A stretch of DNA of 64,000 nucleotides from Thalassospira sp. MCCC 1A01148 (GCF_001613795.1 NZ_LPVZ01000020.1:806001-870000), one strand, 5' to 3'; numbered from the stretch's first letter, positions 44,663-55,591 are shown. Notes: generated by a model not told the origin, from the letters alone. Numbers and translations: made by a program.

Positions 44663-47371
44663 TCAGTTCAGCTGACCATGGCAATGTTTGTATTTTTTCC
44701 CGGATCCGCATGGGCAGGCCTGGTTGCGTGCAACCCGCCCCCAAGTTGATGGATCGTTGGGATCGAAATTGCCCGGCTGACGCGACTGCACGGTTGCGGT
44801 ATCCACACCCTGCTCGGTTGCTTCAAGTTCGTCGCGATTTTCGCGCATTTCCTGCTGTGGACGGCGTGATGCCTCGAGGTCTTCGGGGCGCGGGGTCGAT
44901 TGCAGTTCGACATGCGACAGCATCTGGGTCACGCGTTCGCGCAAGGAAACCAGCATGGCTTCGAACATGTTGAACGCTTCGCGTTTGAATTCATTGAGCG
45001 GATCACGCTGACCATAGGCACGCAGACCAATGCCCTGACGCAGGTGATCAAGGGCAAGAAGGTGCTCTTTCCACGACTGGTCAAGCAACTGCAGGACAAG
45101 GCTTTTTTCAACCTGGCGCATGATGTCCGCACCATAGTTGGCAACCTTGGCCGCCATTTTTTCATCCGCGGCCTTTTCAATGCGTTCGCGCATGACTTCC
45201 TGATCAATGCCTTCTTCCTTGACCCAATCTGCAATCGGCAGATCAATCCCCAGAAGACGGGTAACTTCTTCGTGCAGGCTGGTGGTTTCCCACTGCTCTG
45301 GATAAACCTTGGCCGGGCAATATTTGTCGACCATGTCTTCGATGACTTCGGCGCGCATGTCAGCAACGTCTTCGGCCACATTTTTGGCCTGCATCAGGTC
45401 ACGGCGCTGTTCGTAAACGACCTTACGCTGGTCATTCATGACATCATCAAACTTCAGAACGTTCTTACGAATGTCGAAGTTGCGCGCCTCGACCTTCTGC
45501 TGGGCTTTCTCAAGCGCCTTGTTGATCCACGGATGGTAAATCGCTTCACCTTCCTGCAGACCAAGTTTCTGAAGCATGCTGTCCATCCGCTCGGACCCGA
45601 AGATGCGCATCAGGTCATCTTCAAGCGACAGATAGAATTTCGAACCACCCGGGTCACCCTGACGGCCGGAACGACCACGCAGCTGGTTATCCACGCGGCG
45701 TGATTCATGGCGTTCGGTACCGATCACAAACAAACCGCCAGCCGCCAGAACCTTTTCCTGGTCGGCTTTGACCTCTTCCTTGATTTTCTCGATCGCAGCC
45801 GCACGTTTGGCTTCGTCGGTGACATTGGCCAATTCGTGTTCGACCCGCATTTCAACGTTGCCGCCAAGTTTGATGTCAGTACCACGACCGGCCATGTTGG
45901 TGGCAATCGTGATGGCACCCGGCGCACCAGCCTGTGCGACGATCGATGCTTCGCGCTCGTGCTGCTTGGCGTTGAGAACTTCGTGCGGGATTTTCTTCTT
46001 TTTCAGAAGGTCAGACAGGATTTCCGACTTTTCGATCGAAACAGTCCCGACCAGAGCCGGTTGGCCACGTTTGTGGCAGTCTTCGAGCTGTTCAGAGATC
46101 GCCACCCATTTTTCCTTGGCGGTCCGGTAAATCTCGTCATCGGCATCAATGCGGGCAATCGGGCGATGGGTCGGGATTTCGACAACCTGAAGGTTGTAGA
46201 TTTCCTCGAATTCCTCGGCCTCGGTCATTGCCGTACCGGTCATGCCAGCCAAAGTCGGATAAAGGCGGAAATAGTTCTGGAAGGTGATCGATGCCAGAGT
46301 CTGGTTTTCGTTCTGGATCTTGACCTTTTCCTTGGCTTCAAGCGCCTGATGAAGACCATCGGAATAGCGGCGGCCTTCCATCATACGACCGGTGAATTCG
46401 TCAATGATGACGACCTTGTCGTCCTTGACGATGTAGTCGGTATCTTTCTGGAACAGCTTGTGCGCACGCAGCGCCTGATTGACGTGATGGACCAGATGAA
46501 CGTTGGCAACGTCATAAAGCGTGCCTTCGGTCAGGATTTCCATTTCCATCAGAAGCTGTTCGGCGTGTTCGGTACCCTCTTCGGTCAAGGTTACCGCACG
46601 TGCCTTTTCATCTTTTTCGTAGTCTTCCTCGACCAGTTTCGGGATCAAGGCATCAATCGCGCGATACAGTTCCGAACTGTCTTCGGCCGGACCGGAAATG
46701 ATCAGCGGGGTACGGGCTTCGTCAATCAGGATCGAATCGACTTCATCGACGATGGCAAAGTTGAACGGACGCTGGACCATGTCTTCGAGGCGGAACTTCA
46801 TATTATCGCGCAGATAATCAAAGCCGAGCTCGTTATTCGTCGCATAGGTAATGTCGCAGGCATAGGCTTCGCGGCGCTGATCGTCGGTCATGCCATGCAT
46901 GATCACGCCCACGGTCAAACCAAGGAAGCCATAGACCTCGCCCATCCATTCCGCATCACGGCTTGCCAGATAGTCGTTCACAGTCACAACATGAACACCC
47001 TTGCCTTCAAGCGCGTTCAGATAGACCGGAAGGGTCGAAACCAGGGTTTTACCCTCACCGGTTTTCATCTCGGCGATTTTGCCCGATGTCAGAACCATGC
47101 CGCCCAGAAGCTGCACGTCATAATGACGTTCGCCACGTACACGTCTGGAGGCTTCGCGGATGGTGGCAAAGGTATCAGGAAGAATATCTGTCAGAGTCTC
47201 GCCATTCTTCAGACGATCGCGCAGCCAATCGGTACGGGCGCGCAGTTCGTCATCTGAAAGCTTCTCGACTTCGGGTTCCAGGGCATTGATTTGCTCGACC
47301 GTGGCCCGCAGGGCTTTGACTTCACGATCGTTAGCTGAACCGAAAATTTTCCGGGCAATAGCGCCGAGCAT
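44663..47371 (-). CDS. secA: Preprotein translocase ATPase SecA
   Basis: Motor ATPase driving protein export through SecYEG. 902 residues, normal alphaproteobacterial length. Starts [12 protein letters not shown]; Walker [15 protein letters not shown]; Walker B region [16 protein letters not shown]; helicase motif [21 protein letters not shown]; zinc-binding C-terminus [14 protein letters not shown] that contacts SecB and lipids. ATG at 47371 with AGGAAC; upstream in-frame sequence has no similarity. Monocistronic. Confidence 0.97.
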   Translation of the reverse strand: MLGAIARKIFGSANDREVKALRATVEQINALEPEVEKLSDDELRARTDWLRDRLKNGETLTDILPDTFATIREASRRVRGERHYDVQLLGGMVLTSGKIAEMKTGEGKTLVSTLPVYLNALEGKGVHVVTVNDYLASRDAEWMGEVYGFLGLTVGVIMHGMTDDQRREAYACDITYATNNELGFDYLRDNMKFRLEDMVQRPFNFAIVDEVDSILIDEARTPLIISGPAEDSSELYRAIDALIPKLVEEDYEKDEKARAVTLTEEGTEHAEQLLMEMEILTEGTLYDVANVHLVHHVNQALRAHKLFQKDTDYIVKDDKVVIIDEFTGRMMEGRRYSDGLHQALEAKEKVKIQNENQTLASITFQNYFRLYPTLAGMTGTAMTEAEEFEEIYNLQVVEIPTHRPIARIDADDEIYRTAKEKWVAISEQLEDCHKRGQPALVGTVSIEKSEILSDLLKKKKIPHEVLNAKQHEREASIVAQAGAPGAITIATNMAGRGTDIKLGGNVEMRVEHELANVTDEAKRAAAIEKIKEEVKADQEKVLAAGGLFVIGTERHESRRVDNQLRGRSGRQGDPGGSKFYLSLEDDLMRIFGSERMDSMLQKLGLQEGEAIYHPWINKALEKAQQKVEARNFDIRKNVLKFDDVMNDQRKVVYEQRRDLMQAKNVAEDVADMRAEVIEDMVDKYCPAKVYPEQWETTSLHEEVTRLLGIDLPIADWVKEEGIDQEVMRERIEKAADEKMAAKVANYGADIMRQVEKSLVLQLLDQSWKEHLLALDHLRQGIGLRAYGQRDPLNEFKREAFNMFEAMLVSLRERVTQMLSHVELQSTPRPEDLEASRRPQQEMRENRDELEATEQGVDTATVQSRQPGNFDPNDPSTWGRVARNQACPCGSGKKYKHCHGQLN

Positions 47372-47706
47372 TAATACGTTCCTGAACAAATAAATTAAGA
47401 CACAATGAACCCCGGCAGAAAGCGGAGCCCGATCACAGATAGAACCCTGCCTGCCATCTGTCAACGGAACGAACCAATATCGGGAATGAAGAGCGGGAAA
47501 TTACCTGTTATCGCACCAGATTGCTGGCAAATCCGCGCCTCTTCACGTTTTCGTTTGGCGCGCTTGAAGCCTTCTTGCTTGAGAAACACGAAGAATGGTC
47601 GTATTATTCACCTATTAGTTTTACACCCTAACAGAGCATGTAGCTCGTTTTGGCGCTCAGGGACGATCCTTAAACGCTGCCAATTCAAGTCCTCAGGAGG
47701 AGGATT
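47372..47706. other. 335-bp intergenic region between divergent secA and the acidic-protein gene
   Basis: Must hold the secA promoter (minus) and that of the gene at 47707 (plus). An imperfect hairpin (ACAGAT ... ATCTGT near 47436-47462) and an AT-rich stretch near 47600-47635 are visible. No operator, RNA gene or reading frame with a ribosome site was seen. Confidence 0.5.
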
Positions 47707-48822
47707 ATGGTCGATTTTTCCGCGCTTAATCCGTTTCGTCAGGGGCAGTCTGCCCTGCAAGACGCGCGTCAGCCCCATGCCAAAACCGATTCAAATGCTG
47801 GCGAAAGCGCAGCACAGGCCCGCCCTGATGAGCGCACCCGTATTGACCCGGTAGCCCTTTCTGATGATGCGCTTGCCGCACATAACGACAGCCAGAAGCT
47901 TGTACCGGCCAACGGAAAGTCTCTTTCGTCCGAACCGCTGACAACCGATGAATTGTTTGAGCGTGCGCTTGATGCATCGCTTGAACTGATCCGCGGCAGT
48001 GTTGAGGAAATGTTTGCACTTTCGGGCATGTCAGAAGAAGACGCTATTGCCGCAACCGATGCGATGTTCAATGGCATTCGCGATGCCGCAAGCGGTCAGG
48101 ACCAGTTCGAATTTTCCTTTGATCAGGCCATCGCCAGCCACAGCAAGACTGCCATTTCCTATGCCGGGGCAAATGGCGCAGCGGTTGGCGTATCCGAATC
48201 AGCCATGATGGCGGTCCAGTCGCTTGATATCAGCATCAACAACGAAACCGGTGAGTTTTCGTTTAACTACGAGGCCGCCAAGGTTGAGGTTGTCCGCACC
48301 GAAGCCATCGCAATTGGCAACAGCATGGGGGCGGCCCTTGGCGCCCTTGGCAATGTCATGGATGGACTGGGTGGCGGATCGCTGGTTGATGCATTGGGCA
48401 ACCCGGCCAGTGCCGAGGATGGGGGGCTTCTGTTCGATATCAATGACAACGGAGTCGCCGAATTCATCCGTGAACTGATGAATGCAACGGTTGGCACCGA
48501 TGATACATCCGCAGAGGGCGAAGGTGGTGCCACCAATGGTGCGGCACAAACCAACGGCCAGGCGCTTGCCGCAGAACGCATGGCAGCACTGAATGCCCAG
48601 ATCACCGAACAGTTCATGGAGCAGGCAACCCTGATTGTACGCAGTATCAATCAGCCTGCACCAGAAGCCGGTGAAGGCACTGGCCCGCTTCAGCTGACGG
48701 TTGATATGATGATGCCGATGGGCCGTTTTGGTCAGGACGATGGCAATGCCACCTTCACCTTCCCGAATGGTGAAACCGTGCCCGTAATTGACCCGACACA
48801 GGAACAGGATGTTCTGATTTAA
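47707..48822 (+). CDS. Acidic orphan protein, 371 aa, with an EF-hand-like loop
   Basis: Not recognised as a family. No signal peptide; acidic, alanine-rich and low in aromatic residues, with disordered ends. A single EF-hand-like loop occurs at about 240 (LLFDINDNGVAEFIRE), in the place where the downstream neighbour has a full calcium-binding region. Both proteins have a helical N-terminal half and a beta-like middle segment (SLDISINNETGEFSFN here). They look like distant relatives in one operon. Very strong ribosome site AGGAGGAGG before the ATG. Could be exported by a type I system, since such substrates lack signal peptides; no exporter is nearby. Confidence 0.7.
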   Translation: MVDFSALNPFRQGQSALQDARQPHAKTDSNAGESAAQARPDERTRIDPVALSDDALAAHNDSQKLVPANGKSLSSEPLTTDELFERALDASLELIRGSVEEMFALSGMSEEDAIAATDAMFNGIRDAASGQDQFEFSFDQAIASHSKTAISYAGANGAAVGVSESAMMAVQSLDISINNETGEFSFNYEAAKVEVVRTEAIAIGNSMGAALGALGNVMDGLGGGSLVDALGNPASAEDGGLLFDINDNGVAEFIRELMNATVGTDDTSAEGEGGATNGAAQTNGQALAAERMAALNAQITEQFMEQATLIVRSINQPAPEAGEGTGPLQLTVDMMMPMGRFGQDDGNATFTFPNGETVPVIDPTQEQDVLI

Positions 48823-48877
48823 CAGCCACGGGATGCCGTAATCAGCATCCCGCAGCCCTTCAGGAAGGAGGCGCTGA

Positions 48878-50011
48878 ATGTTTGAGCACACAACATTTTC
48901 CAAACCCACCGCAGCGGATAATGCCGCCGGAATTGCCACGTTGCGCGCCACCTCCAACAGCGCGGTGACTGCAAGCAGTGCGGATACCGGGGCGGATGGG
49001 AAAAGCCAAACCGAAACGGCATTGGCAAGGCAGCGCACGATTTCCGATCAGATTGATCTCAGCATCGAAGCCAATGAGCGCATCGAAAATGCCCTTGGCG
49101 AGTTCCAGCGTCCGGTGTTTGAAATCAACACTGCCCCGCTTGAAGCTTTTAATGCGCTGAAACCCGCATTGGACGAGGCGCAGGCAAGGATGAATCGCGA
49201 TGCTTTCATCATCCTTTCGATGATGGGTGTTCCGCCCGCCAAGGCACGTGCCATCGCCAATGCGATGACCGGTGGTGACCCGGCCGAGCTCAAGACTGTT
49301 GGTGCGAATGGCGTCAAGGGGGCGATTTCAACTCAGGAACTCTCGATCAACATCGCTCAAGGTAACAGCGCGGTCAATCTGGGTCAGGTTTCCGTAAATT
49401 CGCGCAGCGTCGAGATTGATTTCAGCGCCATTGAGACCCGCTTTTCAAGCCTGGCAGGGTCAGCCGATATCTCGATCTCTGAATTTCACGCCCATATCGA
49501 ATTAATCCGTATCGAGATCTCTCAGATGTTTCAGCAAGACCCGTTGATCCTTGATCTGGATGGCAATGGTTTCGACATCACCAGTGTGATGGCTGGAACG
49601 CGATTTGACATTGATGGCGATGGCACGCTTGATCAAACCGCCTGGGTCAGTGGCGCGGATGCACTGCTTGCGCTTGATCGCAACGGAGATGGCAAAATCA
49701 ACGATGGCACTGAACTGTTTGGCGACCAAAATGGCGCAAAAGACGGCTTTGCCGAGCTGGCCAAATATGACGACAACCATGATGGCCAGATTGACGAAAA
49801 CGATGCTGTTTTCAGTTCGCTTGTGTTGCTGCGCGCAGACGGGAGCCAGTCCGATCTGGCAAGCGAGGGCATCAAATCGATCTCGCTTTCGATGATCACA
49901 CCATTGGATGAACGCCTGATTGGCGGCGATCTGGTGGCCAAATCAGGTTTCACCCGTGCCGATGGTTCTCACGGGATGGTCGGTGAAGTCCTGTTTGATG
50001 TTAAGGCCTGA
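48878..50011 (+). CDS. Calcium-binding (EF-hand/RTX-associated) protein, 377 aa
   Basis: N-terminal 200 residues are helical and not recognised. Residues about 220-345 match the aspartate-rich region found in secreted RTX-type proteins: DPLILDLDGNGFDITS, FDIDGDGTLDQTAWVSGADA, LLALDRNGDGKINDGTELFG and YDDNHDGQIDENDAVF, three to four EF-hand-type loops (D-x-D/N-x-D/N-G). Calcium binding is strongly suggested. No signal peptide, so secretion, if any, would be type I; the C-terminus lacks nonapeptide RTX repeats. Strong AAGGAGG site; 55 nt after the preceding acidic gene. Nothing else is seen in 50012-50285. Confidence 0.82.
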   Translation: MFEHTTFSKPTAADNAAGIATLRATSNSAVTASSADTGADGKSQTETALARQRTISDQIDLSIEANERIENALGEFQRPVFEINTAPLEAFNALKPALDEAQARMNRDAFIILSMMGVPPAKARAIANAMTGGDPAELKTVGANGVKGAISTQELSINIAQGNSAVNLGQVSVNSRSVEIDFSAIETRFSSLAGSADISISEFHAHIELIRIEISQMFQQDPLILDLDGNGFDITSVMAGTRFDIDGDGTLDQTAWVSGADALLALDRNGDGKINDGTELFGDQNGAKDGFAELAKYDDNHDGQIDENDAVFSSLVLLRADGSQSDLASEGIKSISLSMITPLDERLIGGDLVAKSGFTRADGSHGMVGEVLFDVKA

Positions 50012-50285
50012 TCCGTATCCTCGGCCCTGTCAAAATTTCATATTACTGTCGCTCAGCCATCGCCCGCCTCGCAGTCGATACGTGCGGCACATCCGCGGGC
50101 GGGCGCACAGATACAAAACACAACATGCTGACAAGCAAATTTAGCTTCTTCACATTTTAGACAGATTGCTTTGTCAAAAGGTGCATCATCCACGGCAAAG
50201 CCTTGTGCAGGCACCACTTATGTGTTTTACCCGTGGGCAGAGGCATCGGGCAAAAGCCCGTCTGAAATCAAAGTCTGGAGAAACT

Positions 50286-51152
50286 ATGCTGCGCAAATCC
50301 CTTCTTGCTGCGTCCCTGGCAACCGTCATTTTTGCATCCCCTGCCATGGCACAGGACGCTGCACCGGCAGAAGACCCGGTGCTGGCGACGGTGAACGGTG
50401 AGGAAATCCTTGAATCCGAAGTCCGCGCAACCCAGCAGGGCCTGCCGCAACAGTACCGCCAGCTTCCGTTTGAAATGCTCAAGGCGGACCTTCTGACCCG
50501 TGAGATCAACCAGCGTCTGCTGATGAATGCCGGGAGCGAAGCCGGTCTGGCCGATGACGAAGAAGTCAAAGAACAGATCGCAGCCCTTGAGCGCCGCCTG
50601 ATCGCGGAAACCTATCTGGATCGTGCGCTCAATGACGCGATCACCGAAGACGCGATCAACGCGAAATACGAAGAATTCATCGCGACCAACGAGCCAGAGC
50701 CGCAGGTTCACGCCCGCCACATCCTGCTTGAAAGCGAAGAAGACGCAAAAGCCGTCATCGCCGAACTCGACGATGGTGCTGACTTTGTCGAACTCGCCAA
50801 GGAAAAATCGACTGGCCCGTCCGGCCCGAATGGCGGTGATCTTGGCTTCTTTAACCGTGCAGACATGGTCGCACCGTTCGCGGAAGCTGCCTTTGCAATG
50901 GAAGCAGGCACCTATTCAAGCGAACCGGTTCAGACCCAGTTTGGCTGGCATGTGATCAAGGTCGAAGAGAAAAAAGAAGGCGCCCAGCCGTCGCTTGACG
51001 AAGTCCGTCAGCAGCTGGTGGCCGAAATCAGCCGTGACGCGTTCAACGCGCTGGTCGAAGACCTGCGTGCCACCGCCGATATCGTCAACAATGTCGAAAT
51101 CGAAGCGGAGAAAGCAGCAGAAGAAGCTGCCAAGGAAGCACCGTCTGAATAA
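50286..51152 (+). CDS. Periplasmic parvulin-type peptidyl-prolyl isomerase
   Basis: 288 residues. Signal peptide at 1-22 (LLAASLATVIFASPAMA); SurA-like N-terminal helices (about 30-130); PpiC rotamase domain (about 140-235) with VHARHILLESEEDA, GGDLGFFNRADMVAPFAEAAF and TQFGWHVIKVE, the conserved parvulin core; acidic, alanine-rich tail. It catalyses prolyl cis/trans isomerisation and folding of exported proteins. ATG after CTGGAG. In many alphaproteobacteria such a gene sits between secA and argJ, as here (with two inserted genes). Confidence 0.93.
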   Translation: MLRKSLLAASLATVIFASPAMAQDAAPAEDPVLATVNGEEILESEVRATQQGLPQQYRQLPFEMLKADLLTREINQRLLMNAGSEAGLADDEEVKEQIAALERRLIAETYLDRALNDAITEDAINAKYEEFIATNEPEPQVHARHILLESEEDAKAVIAELDDGADFVELAKEKSTGPSGPNGGDLGFFNRADMVAPFAEAAFAMEAGTYSSEPVQTQFGWHVIKVEEKKEGAQPSLDEVRQQLVAEISRDAFNALVEDLRATADIVNNVEIEAEKAAEEAAKEAPSE

Positions 51153-51341
51153 TTCGGAAAACAGGATCATCCGTCTGCATTGACGGCCCCTGTCTTTCCA
51201 ACATCATCAAACGGGGTGCGGCCATTGGCTTCGCCCCGTTTTTTGTCGATCAGTTTGATCGCGCAAACTCATTCTGTCGCTTGCTTTTCGCCACCATTGC
51301 GGCAGGATGGGCCTACTTGTCCAATAAAGGAAATTGCACAG

Positions 51342-52571
51342 ATGGTTGCGACTGCCATTTCACCGCTTGCCCCCGCGGCATTCCCCGATCTTCCGGCCAT
51401 TGCCGGTGTCAAATTACACACCGCGACCCTTGGCATTCGCTATAAGGGGCGCCCGGATGTCCTGTTGGCTGAACTTGAGCCCGGCACCCAGGTTGCCGGT
51501 GTGTTCACAAAGTCAACTACAGCATCGGCAGCGGTGCGCTGGGGACGCGAGGCGCTTAAGGGTGGCACCGCACGTGCATTTTTCGTCAATGCGGGTAACT
51601 CGGTCGCCTTTACCGGCAAGGCTGGCGAAAAGTTCGTCGCCGATAAGGTCGACGCCGCGGCCAAGGCACTTGGCTGCGCCAAGACCGAGATTTTCACCGC
51701 ATCAACCGGTGTGATTGGCGAGCCGACCACGGCAAACCGCATTACCGATGCGATGGATGACATCCTCGCCGATGATGCCAGCTGGCTGGATGCGGCCAAG
51801 GCAATCATGACGACTGATACCTTCCCCAAGGGGGCCTCAGCCACTTCGACCATCAACGGCACCGAAGTGACCATTGCCGGCTTTGCCAAGGGATCTGGCA
51901 TGATCGAGCCGAACATGGCGACCATGCTGGGCTTTGTCTTTACTGATGCCGCCCTGCCGCACAGTGTTTTGCAGGCGCTGTTGACCGACTGCAACAATCG
52001 CAGCTTTAACGCGATTACGGTCGATAGCGATACCTCGACCTCGGATACCGTCCTGCTGGCGGCGACCGGCAAGGCTGGCAATGATGCTATTTCCGATGCG
52101 AATGATCCCGCTTTGGCATCGTTCAAAACGGCACTGGAAGACGTTCTGCGTGATCTGGCCCATCAGGTCGTGCGTGACGGCGAAGGCGCAAGCAAGTTCA
52201 TCACCGTCAATGTGACCGGTGCCGTGAACGAGAAAGAAGCCAAGATTGCCGCCAAGGCGATTGCCAACTCCCCGCTGGTCAAAACCGCGATTGCTGGTGA
52301 AGACGCCAACTGGGGGCGTATTGTCATGGCGGTCGGCAAATGCGGTGTCACCGCCGACCCGAACAAGCTGACCATTTCGATCGGTGGCATTGTGCTGGCC
52401 AAGAATGGCGAGCGGGTCGAGGATTATGACGAAGCCCCGGTCGAAGCGCACATCAAGGGTCAGTATATCGACATTGATGCTGATCTTGGCTTTGGTGATG
52501 GTGCGGCCACGGTCTGGACCTGCGATCTGACACATGGCTATATCTCGATCAACGCCGATTATCGCAGCTAG
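51342..52571 (+). CDS. argJ: Bifunctional ornithine acetyltransferase / N-acetylglutamate synthase ArgJ
   Basis: Transfers acetyl from N-acetylornithine to glutamate in arginine synthesis and may also make N-acetylglutamate from acetyl-CoA. 409 residues. The autocleavage site [16 protein letters not shown] puts the nucleophile threonine at T194, cut after A193, giving alpha and beta chains. Also [11 protein letters not shown] and the C-terminal [20 protein letters not shown] 51342 with AAAGGAA upstream; the in-frame extension to a TTG is unlikely. Ends in a terminator shared with the convergent pentapeptide gene. Confidence 0.96.
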   Translation: MVATAISPLAPAAFPDLPAIAGVKLHTATLGIRYKGRPDVLLAELEPGTQVAGVFTKSTTASAAVRWGREALKGGTARAFFVNAGNSVAFTGKAGEKFVADKVDAAAKALGCAKTEIFTASTGVIGEPTTANRITDAMDDILADDASWLDAAKAIMTTDTFPKGASATSTINGTEVTIAGFAKGSGMIEPNMATMLGFVFTDAALPHSVLQALLTDCNNRSFNAITVDSDTSTSDTVLLAATGKAGNDAISDANDPALASFKTALEDVLRDLAHQVVRDGEGASKFITVNVTGAVNEKEAKIAAKAIANSPLVKTAIAGEDANWGRIVMAVGKCGVTADPNKLTISIGGIVLAKNGERVEDYDEAPVEAHIKGQYIDIDADLGFGDGAATVWTCDLTHGYISINADYRS

Positions 52572-52595
52572 GCGACAAACCGCCCGCGCACAATC

Positions 52596-52628
52596 AAAAA
52601 CGCCGCCTTCAATGAGGGCGGCGTTTTT
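52596..52628. terminator. Bidirectional terminator
   Basis: Stem AAAAACGCCGCC (52596-52607) with GGCGGCGTTTTT (52617-52628). Ends argJ (+) and the pentapeptide-repeat gene (-). Confidence 0.88.
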
Positions 52629-52654
52629 CATTTAACCTGAATGTTGGGCGGTGA

Positions 52655-53929
52655 TTATTTTTTGCGGGGGATATAGCCGTTCAAAATCAAACCGACATTG
52701 GCCCCTTCGAGTTCGGTTTCGCTAAGATCGGTCGCACCAAAGGCAACACCGGCAACATTCGCCTTGGTCAGGTTTGCGCCCTTCATCTTGGCTTCGTGGA
52801 AGACCGAGTTGCGCAAGTCGGACTGTTCGAAATTCACATCCGACAGATCCGCGTTCCAGACGACGCCGGTCTTCTCGCCCTTCTTGTCGCGCTGATCGAC
52901 ACCGCCGAAATGAACGCCCTGGAACACCCCCTCCGAACAATCAGATCCCGCCATGCGCACACCATCAAGCACCGCACCGTTCATGCGGATCTTTTGCATG
53001 TCGGCTTCGCGCATCGAACACATGGCAAGAATGGTATCGACAAACAGGGTGCCGCGCATAATGCATTTGTCAAAGACTGCCCCTGACAAATCCATGCCGG
53101 AAAAGTCCATGCCCGACAAATCACGCCCGGCTGCAATCATCGGCATCCCGGATTTGCCACCTGTTGACAGCCATTCGCTGTGACCGTTGACCAATGCGCG
53201 AATATCTTCGACCAGCGGGGCGCTGGGGGCTTCACCGCCGATGGAATAGGACGTGTTGGCCTGCGTGAGGTCGACATCTTGCAGGTCGACATTGCGCAGG
53301 TTCGCACCACTCAGGTCCGCGCCAACAAGTTCAGTACCAGAAAGCTTGGCCCCCTTGAGGTTGGCATTGCGCAGCTTCGCGCCATTCAACTTGCACCCCG
53401 TCAGGTCCGCCCCTTCGAGGTTGACAGCAAACATGTTGGCGTCACTCATGTCGGTGTTGGCAAGACGTGCGCCCGACATGTTGCTGCCAGCCATATTCGC
53501 GCCCCACATCATCGCGCCCTCAAGGTCGGCGTTTGTCATGTCGGTTTCACGTTTGACCGTGCGTTCACGCGCACCTTCGAGAACCACCATGATACCCGCA
53601 CGCAAATCAATGCCGTTCAGGTTGGCGTTGCGCAACTTTGTGCGCGCCATGTTCGCACCACGCAGATCGGCACGTTCAAACGTGGATCCTTCAAGATCGG
53701 CTTCAACAAAGTTCGCGCCAAACAAATCACAGAAATCAAAGCAGACATCGCGGGCAGATGCCTGAATGAAGTTCGCCCCCGGCAGGACGGCCTCTTTCAG
53801 GCTGATCTTGTTCATCTTGATGCGCGACAGGTTGCCATTGCGCAATTGCATGCGCTGACCGCCCGGTTTTTGATTGAGGTAAAGTTGATGCTTCTTGATT
53901 GCATCAATCAATTCCGAACGCGATGACAT
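52655..53929 (-). CDS. Pentapeptide-repeat protein, 424 aa (paralogue 1)
   Basis: Begins with a conserved non-repeat segment (SELIDAIKKHQLYLNQKPGG), then A(D/N)LxX repeats in two blocks, about 45-235 and about 265-415, for example ADLEGSTFERADLRGANMA and AKLRNANLKGAKLSGTELVG. These build right-handed quadrilateral beta helices. The two blocks are split by about 40 residues (VEDIRALVNGHSEWLSTGG). No signal peptide. Known pentapeptide proteins include gyrase-protecting DNA mimics, but this one is longer and the net charge does not obviously mimic DNA. It is a close paralogue of the next gene upstream. Confidence 0.85.
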   Translation of the reverse strand: MSSRSELIDAIKKHQLYLNQKPGGQRMQLRNGNLSRIKMNKISLKEAVLPGANFIQASARDVCFDFCDLFGANFVEADLEGSTFERADLRGANMARTKLRNANLNGIDLRAGIMVVLEGARERTVKRETDMTNADLEGAMMWGANMAGSNMSGARLANTDMSDANMFAVNLEGADLTGCKLNGAKLRNANLKGAKLSGTELVGADLSGANLRNVDLQDVDLTQANTSYSIGGEAPSAPLVEDIRALVNGHSEWLSTGGKSGMPMIAAGRDLSGMDFSGMDLSGAVFDKCIMRGTLFVDTILAMCSMREADMQKIRMNGAVLDGVRMAGSDCSEGVFQGVHFGGVDQRDKKGEKTGVVWNADLSDVNFEQSDLRNSVFHEAKMKGANLTKANVAGVAFGATDLSETELEGANVGLILNGYIPRKK

Positions 53930-54109
53930 AAAGCGAATAGCCCCCGACTCTAAATCAGTTTTTTATTATTCAGCATTATAGAATGCAGCACTTAGCCTGC
54001 AACGCAACAAGTTTAACTTCTTGCGTATCGGCACTGCCCAGCAAGTCGGTTATTTCGCTGAAATCCTATCCGAATGCTCAGGAGGCTTCGGGGAATTTTT
54101 ATATCGGGG

Positions 54110-55381
54110 TTAAACCTGTTCGGGAATGGTCCCACTCAGAATCGAACCGATATTGGCACCATCAAGATCGACTTCGCTTAAATCCGTATCGCCGAATGCA
54201 ACACCGGCAATATTCGCCTTGCGCAGCGAGGCCCCCTTCATGCGGGGCTGATCAAAGACCGAGTTTCGCAGGTCAGTATTGGAAAAATCTGCTGATTGCA
54301 GATCAGCCCGCCACACCTCGCCCGTCTTTTGTCCCTTGGCATCACGTTGTTCCAATCCGCCAAACTTGACCCCCTGAAGCACAGCCTTGGAACAGTTGGC
54401 ATAAGACATCCTCACCCCGTTCATGATCGAACCGCTCAGGCGGGCGCGGGCCAGATCGGCATTTCGCATGGATGCCATCACAAGGATGGTATCAACCAGC
54501 AACGCGCCACGCAGGATACAATCATCAAAGCACGCTGCCGAAAGATCAAAGCCGGTAAAATCAAGCTCGGTCAGATCACGGCCAGTAACATCAAGTCGTG
54601 CGCCTGCTGCCCCGCCACTTGTCAGCCACTCCGTATGGGCGTTTAACAAAATGCGGATATCTTCGGGCAAGGGCGCTCCCGACTTGCTGCCGATCGAATT
54701 TGAAGTATTGGCCTGTGACAGATCGACATTGGACAAATCGACATTGCGCAGATTGGCACCCGACAGGTCCGTGCCCAGCAACAATGTATCCTTGAGCTTG
54801 GCCCCCTTCAGGTTCGCATTCTTGAGCTTCGCCCCCGAAAGGTTGCACCCTGAAAGATCTGCCCCGGCAAGATTGACGGCAAACATGTTGGCATCGCTCA
54901 GATCCGCGTCCGCAAGTCGGGCACCGGACATGTTGCTTTCCGCCAGGTTGGCACCAGACATCATCGAGCCTTGCAGATCGGCATTGGCCAGATCCGTGTT
55001 GCGCTTGACCTTTTTTTCGCGTCCGGCATCGACGATCACCATCACGCCGGATCGAAGATCAGCCCCCTTAAGGTTGGCATTGCGCAATTTTGCGCGCGCC
55101 ATGTTCGCACCGCGCAGATCAGCCCGCATGAAGCTTGATCCTTCAAGATCAGCTTCAACGAAGTTGGTTCCAAACAGGTCACAGAAATCGAATTTGACGT
55201 CTCGGATTACGGCCTGAATAAAGTTGGCACCGGGCAAAACCGCATCCTCAAGACTGATCTTGCTCATTTTGATGCGCGAAAGGTTGCCATTGCGCAACTG
55301 CAATCGCTTGCCACCCGGTTGCTTCATCACATAGAGCTGATGCTTTTTAATGGCATCAATCAGTTCCGTGCGCGTTGTCAT
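54110..55381 (-). CDS. Pentapeptide-repeat protein, 423 aa (paralogue 2)
   Basis: Same architecture and length as the gene 180 bp downstream of it: N-terminal TELIDAIKKHQLYVMKQPGG, repeat block 1 (about 45-235), a spacer with EDIRILLNAHTEWLTSGG, and repeat block 2 (about 265-415). Similarity runs end to end, so this is a tandem duplication. The separate spacer suggests the same two-domain fold. 53930-54109 holds no gene, so each copy may have its own promoter. Cytoplasmic; function unknown. Confidence 0.85.
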   Translation of the reverse strand: MTTRTELIDAIKKHQLYVMKQPGGKRLQLRNGNLSRIKMSKISLEDAVLPGANFIQAVIRDVKFDFCDLFGTNFVEADLEGSSFMRADLRGANMARAKLRNANLKGADLRSGVMVIVDAGREKKVKRNTDLANADLQGSMMSGANLAESNMSGARLADADLSDANMFAVNLAGADLSGCNLSGAKLKNANLKGAKLKDTLLLGTDLSGANLRNVDLSNVDLSQANTSNSIGSKSGAPLPEDIRILLNAHTEWLTSGGAAGARLDVTGRDLTELDFTGFDLSAACFDDCILRGALLVDTILVMASMRNADLARARLSGSIMNGVRMSYANCSKAVLQGVKFGGLEQRDAKGQKTGEVWRADLQSADFSNTDLRNSVFDQPRMKGASLRKANIAGVAFGDTDLSEVDLDGANIGSILSGTIPEQV

Positions 55382-55570
55382 TTATGAGATCGCACTCCCC
55401 GTCGATCATGAAAAGCATTTATGCGCGTCAAATTTACAATCATTGAAAGTGTACCCACGGTTGGCACTATACATTCTGACAAAATATGACAATCGCGCCG
55501 GACCGAGGATGACATCAGTATATCATCACACAATACCTATACTTTTGTATTATTTTAATGCTTTTGGTTT

Positions 55571-55591
55571 CGGGAATGTTTCCCGTTTTTT
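55571..55591 (+). terminator. Hairpin plus T6 upstream of signalling operon
   Basis: CGGGAA-TGT-TTCCCG stem followed by six T (55571-55591), 140 bp before the receiver-HDOD gene and on its strand. No gene precedes it on this strand since 52571, so it may end a short leader or a small RNA started in the AT-rich stretch 55500-55560. I see nothing else in 55382-55731. Confidence 0.5.

Noticed and set aside
52655-55381. Direct repeats suggesting a CRISPR or satellite array
   Set aside because: The periodicity is codon-level, from pentapeptide repeats in two proteins; there are no constant repeats with unique spacers.
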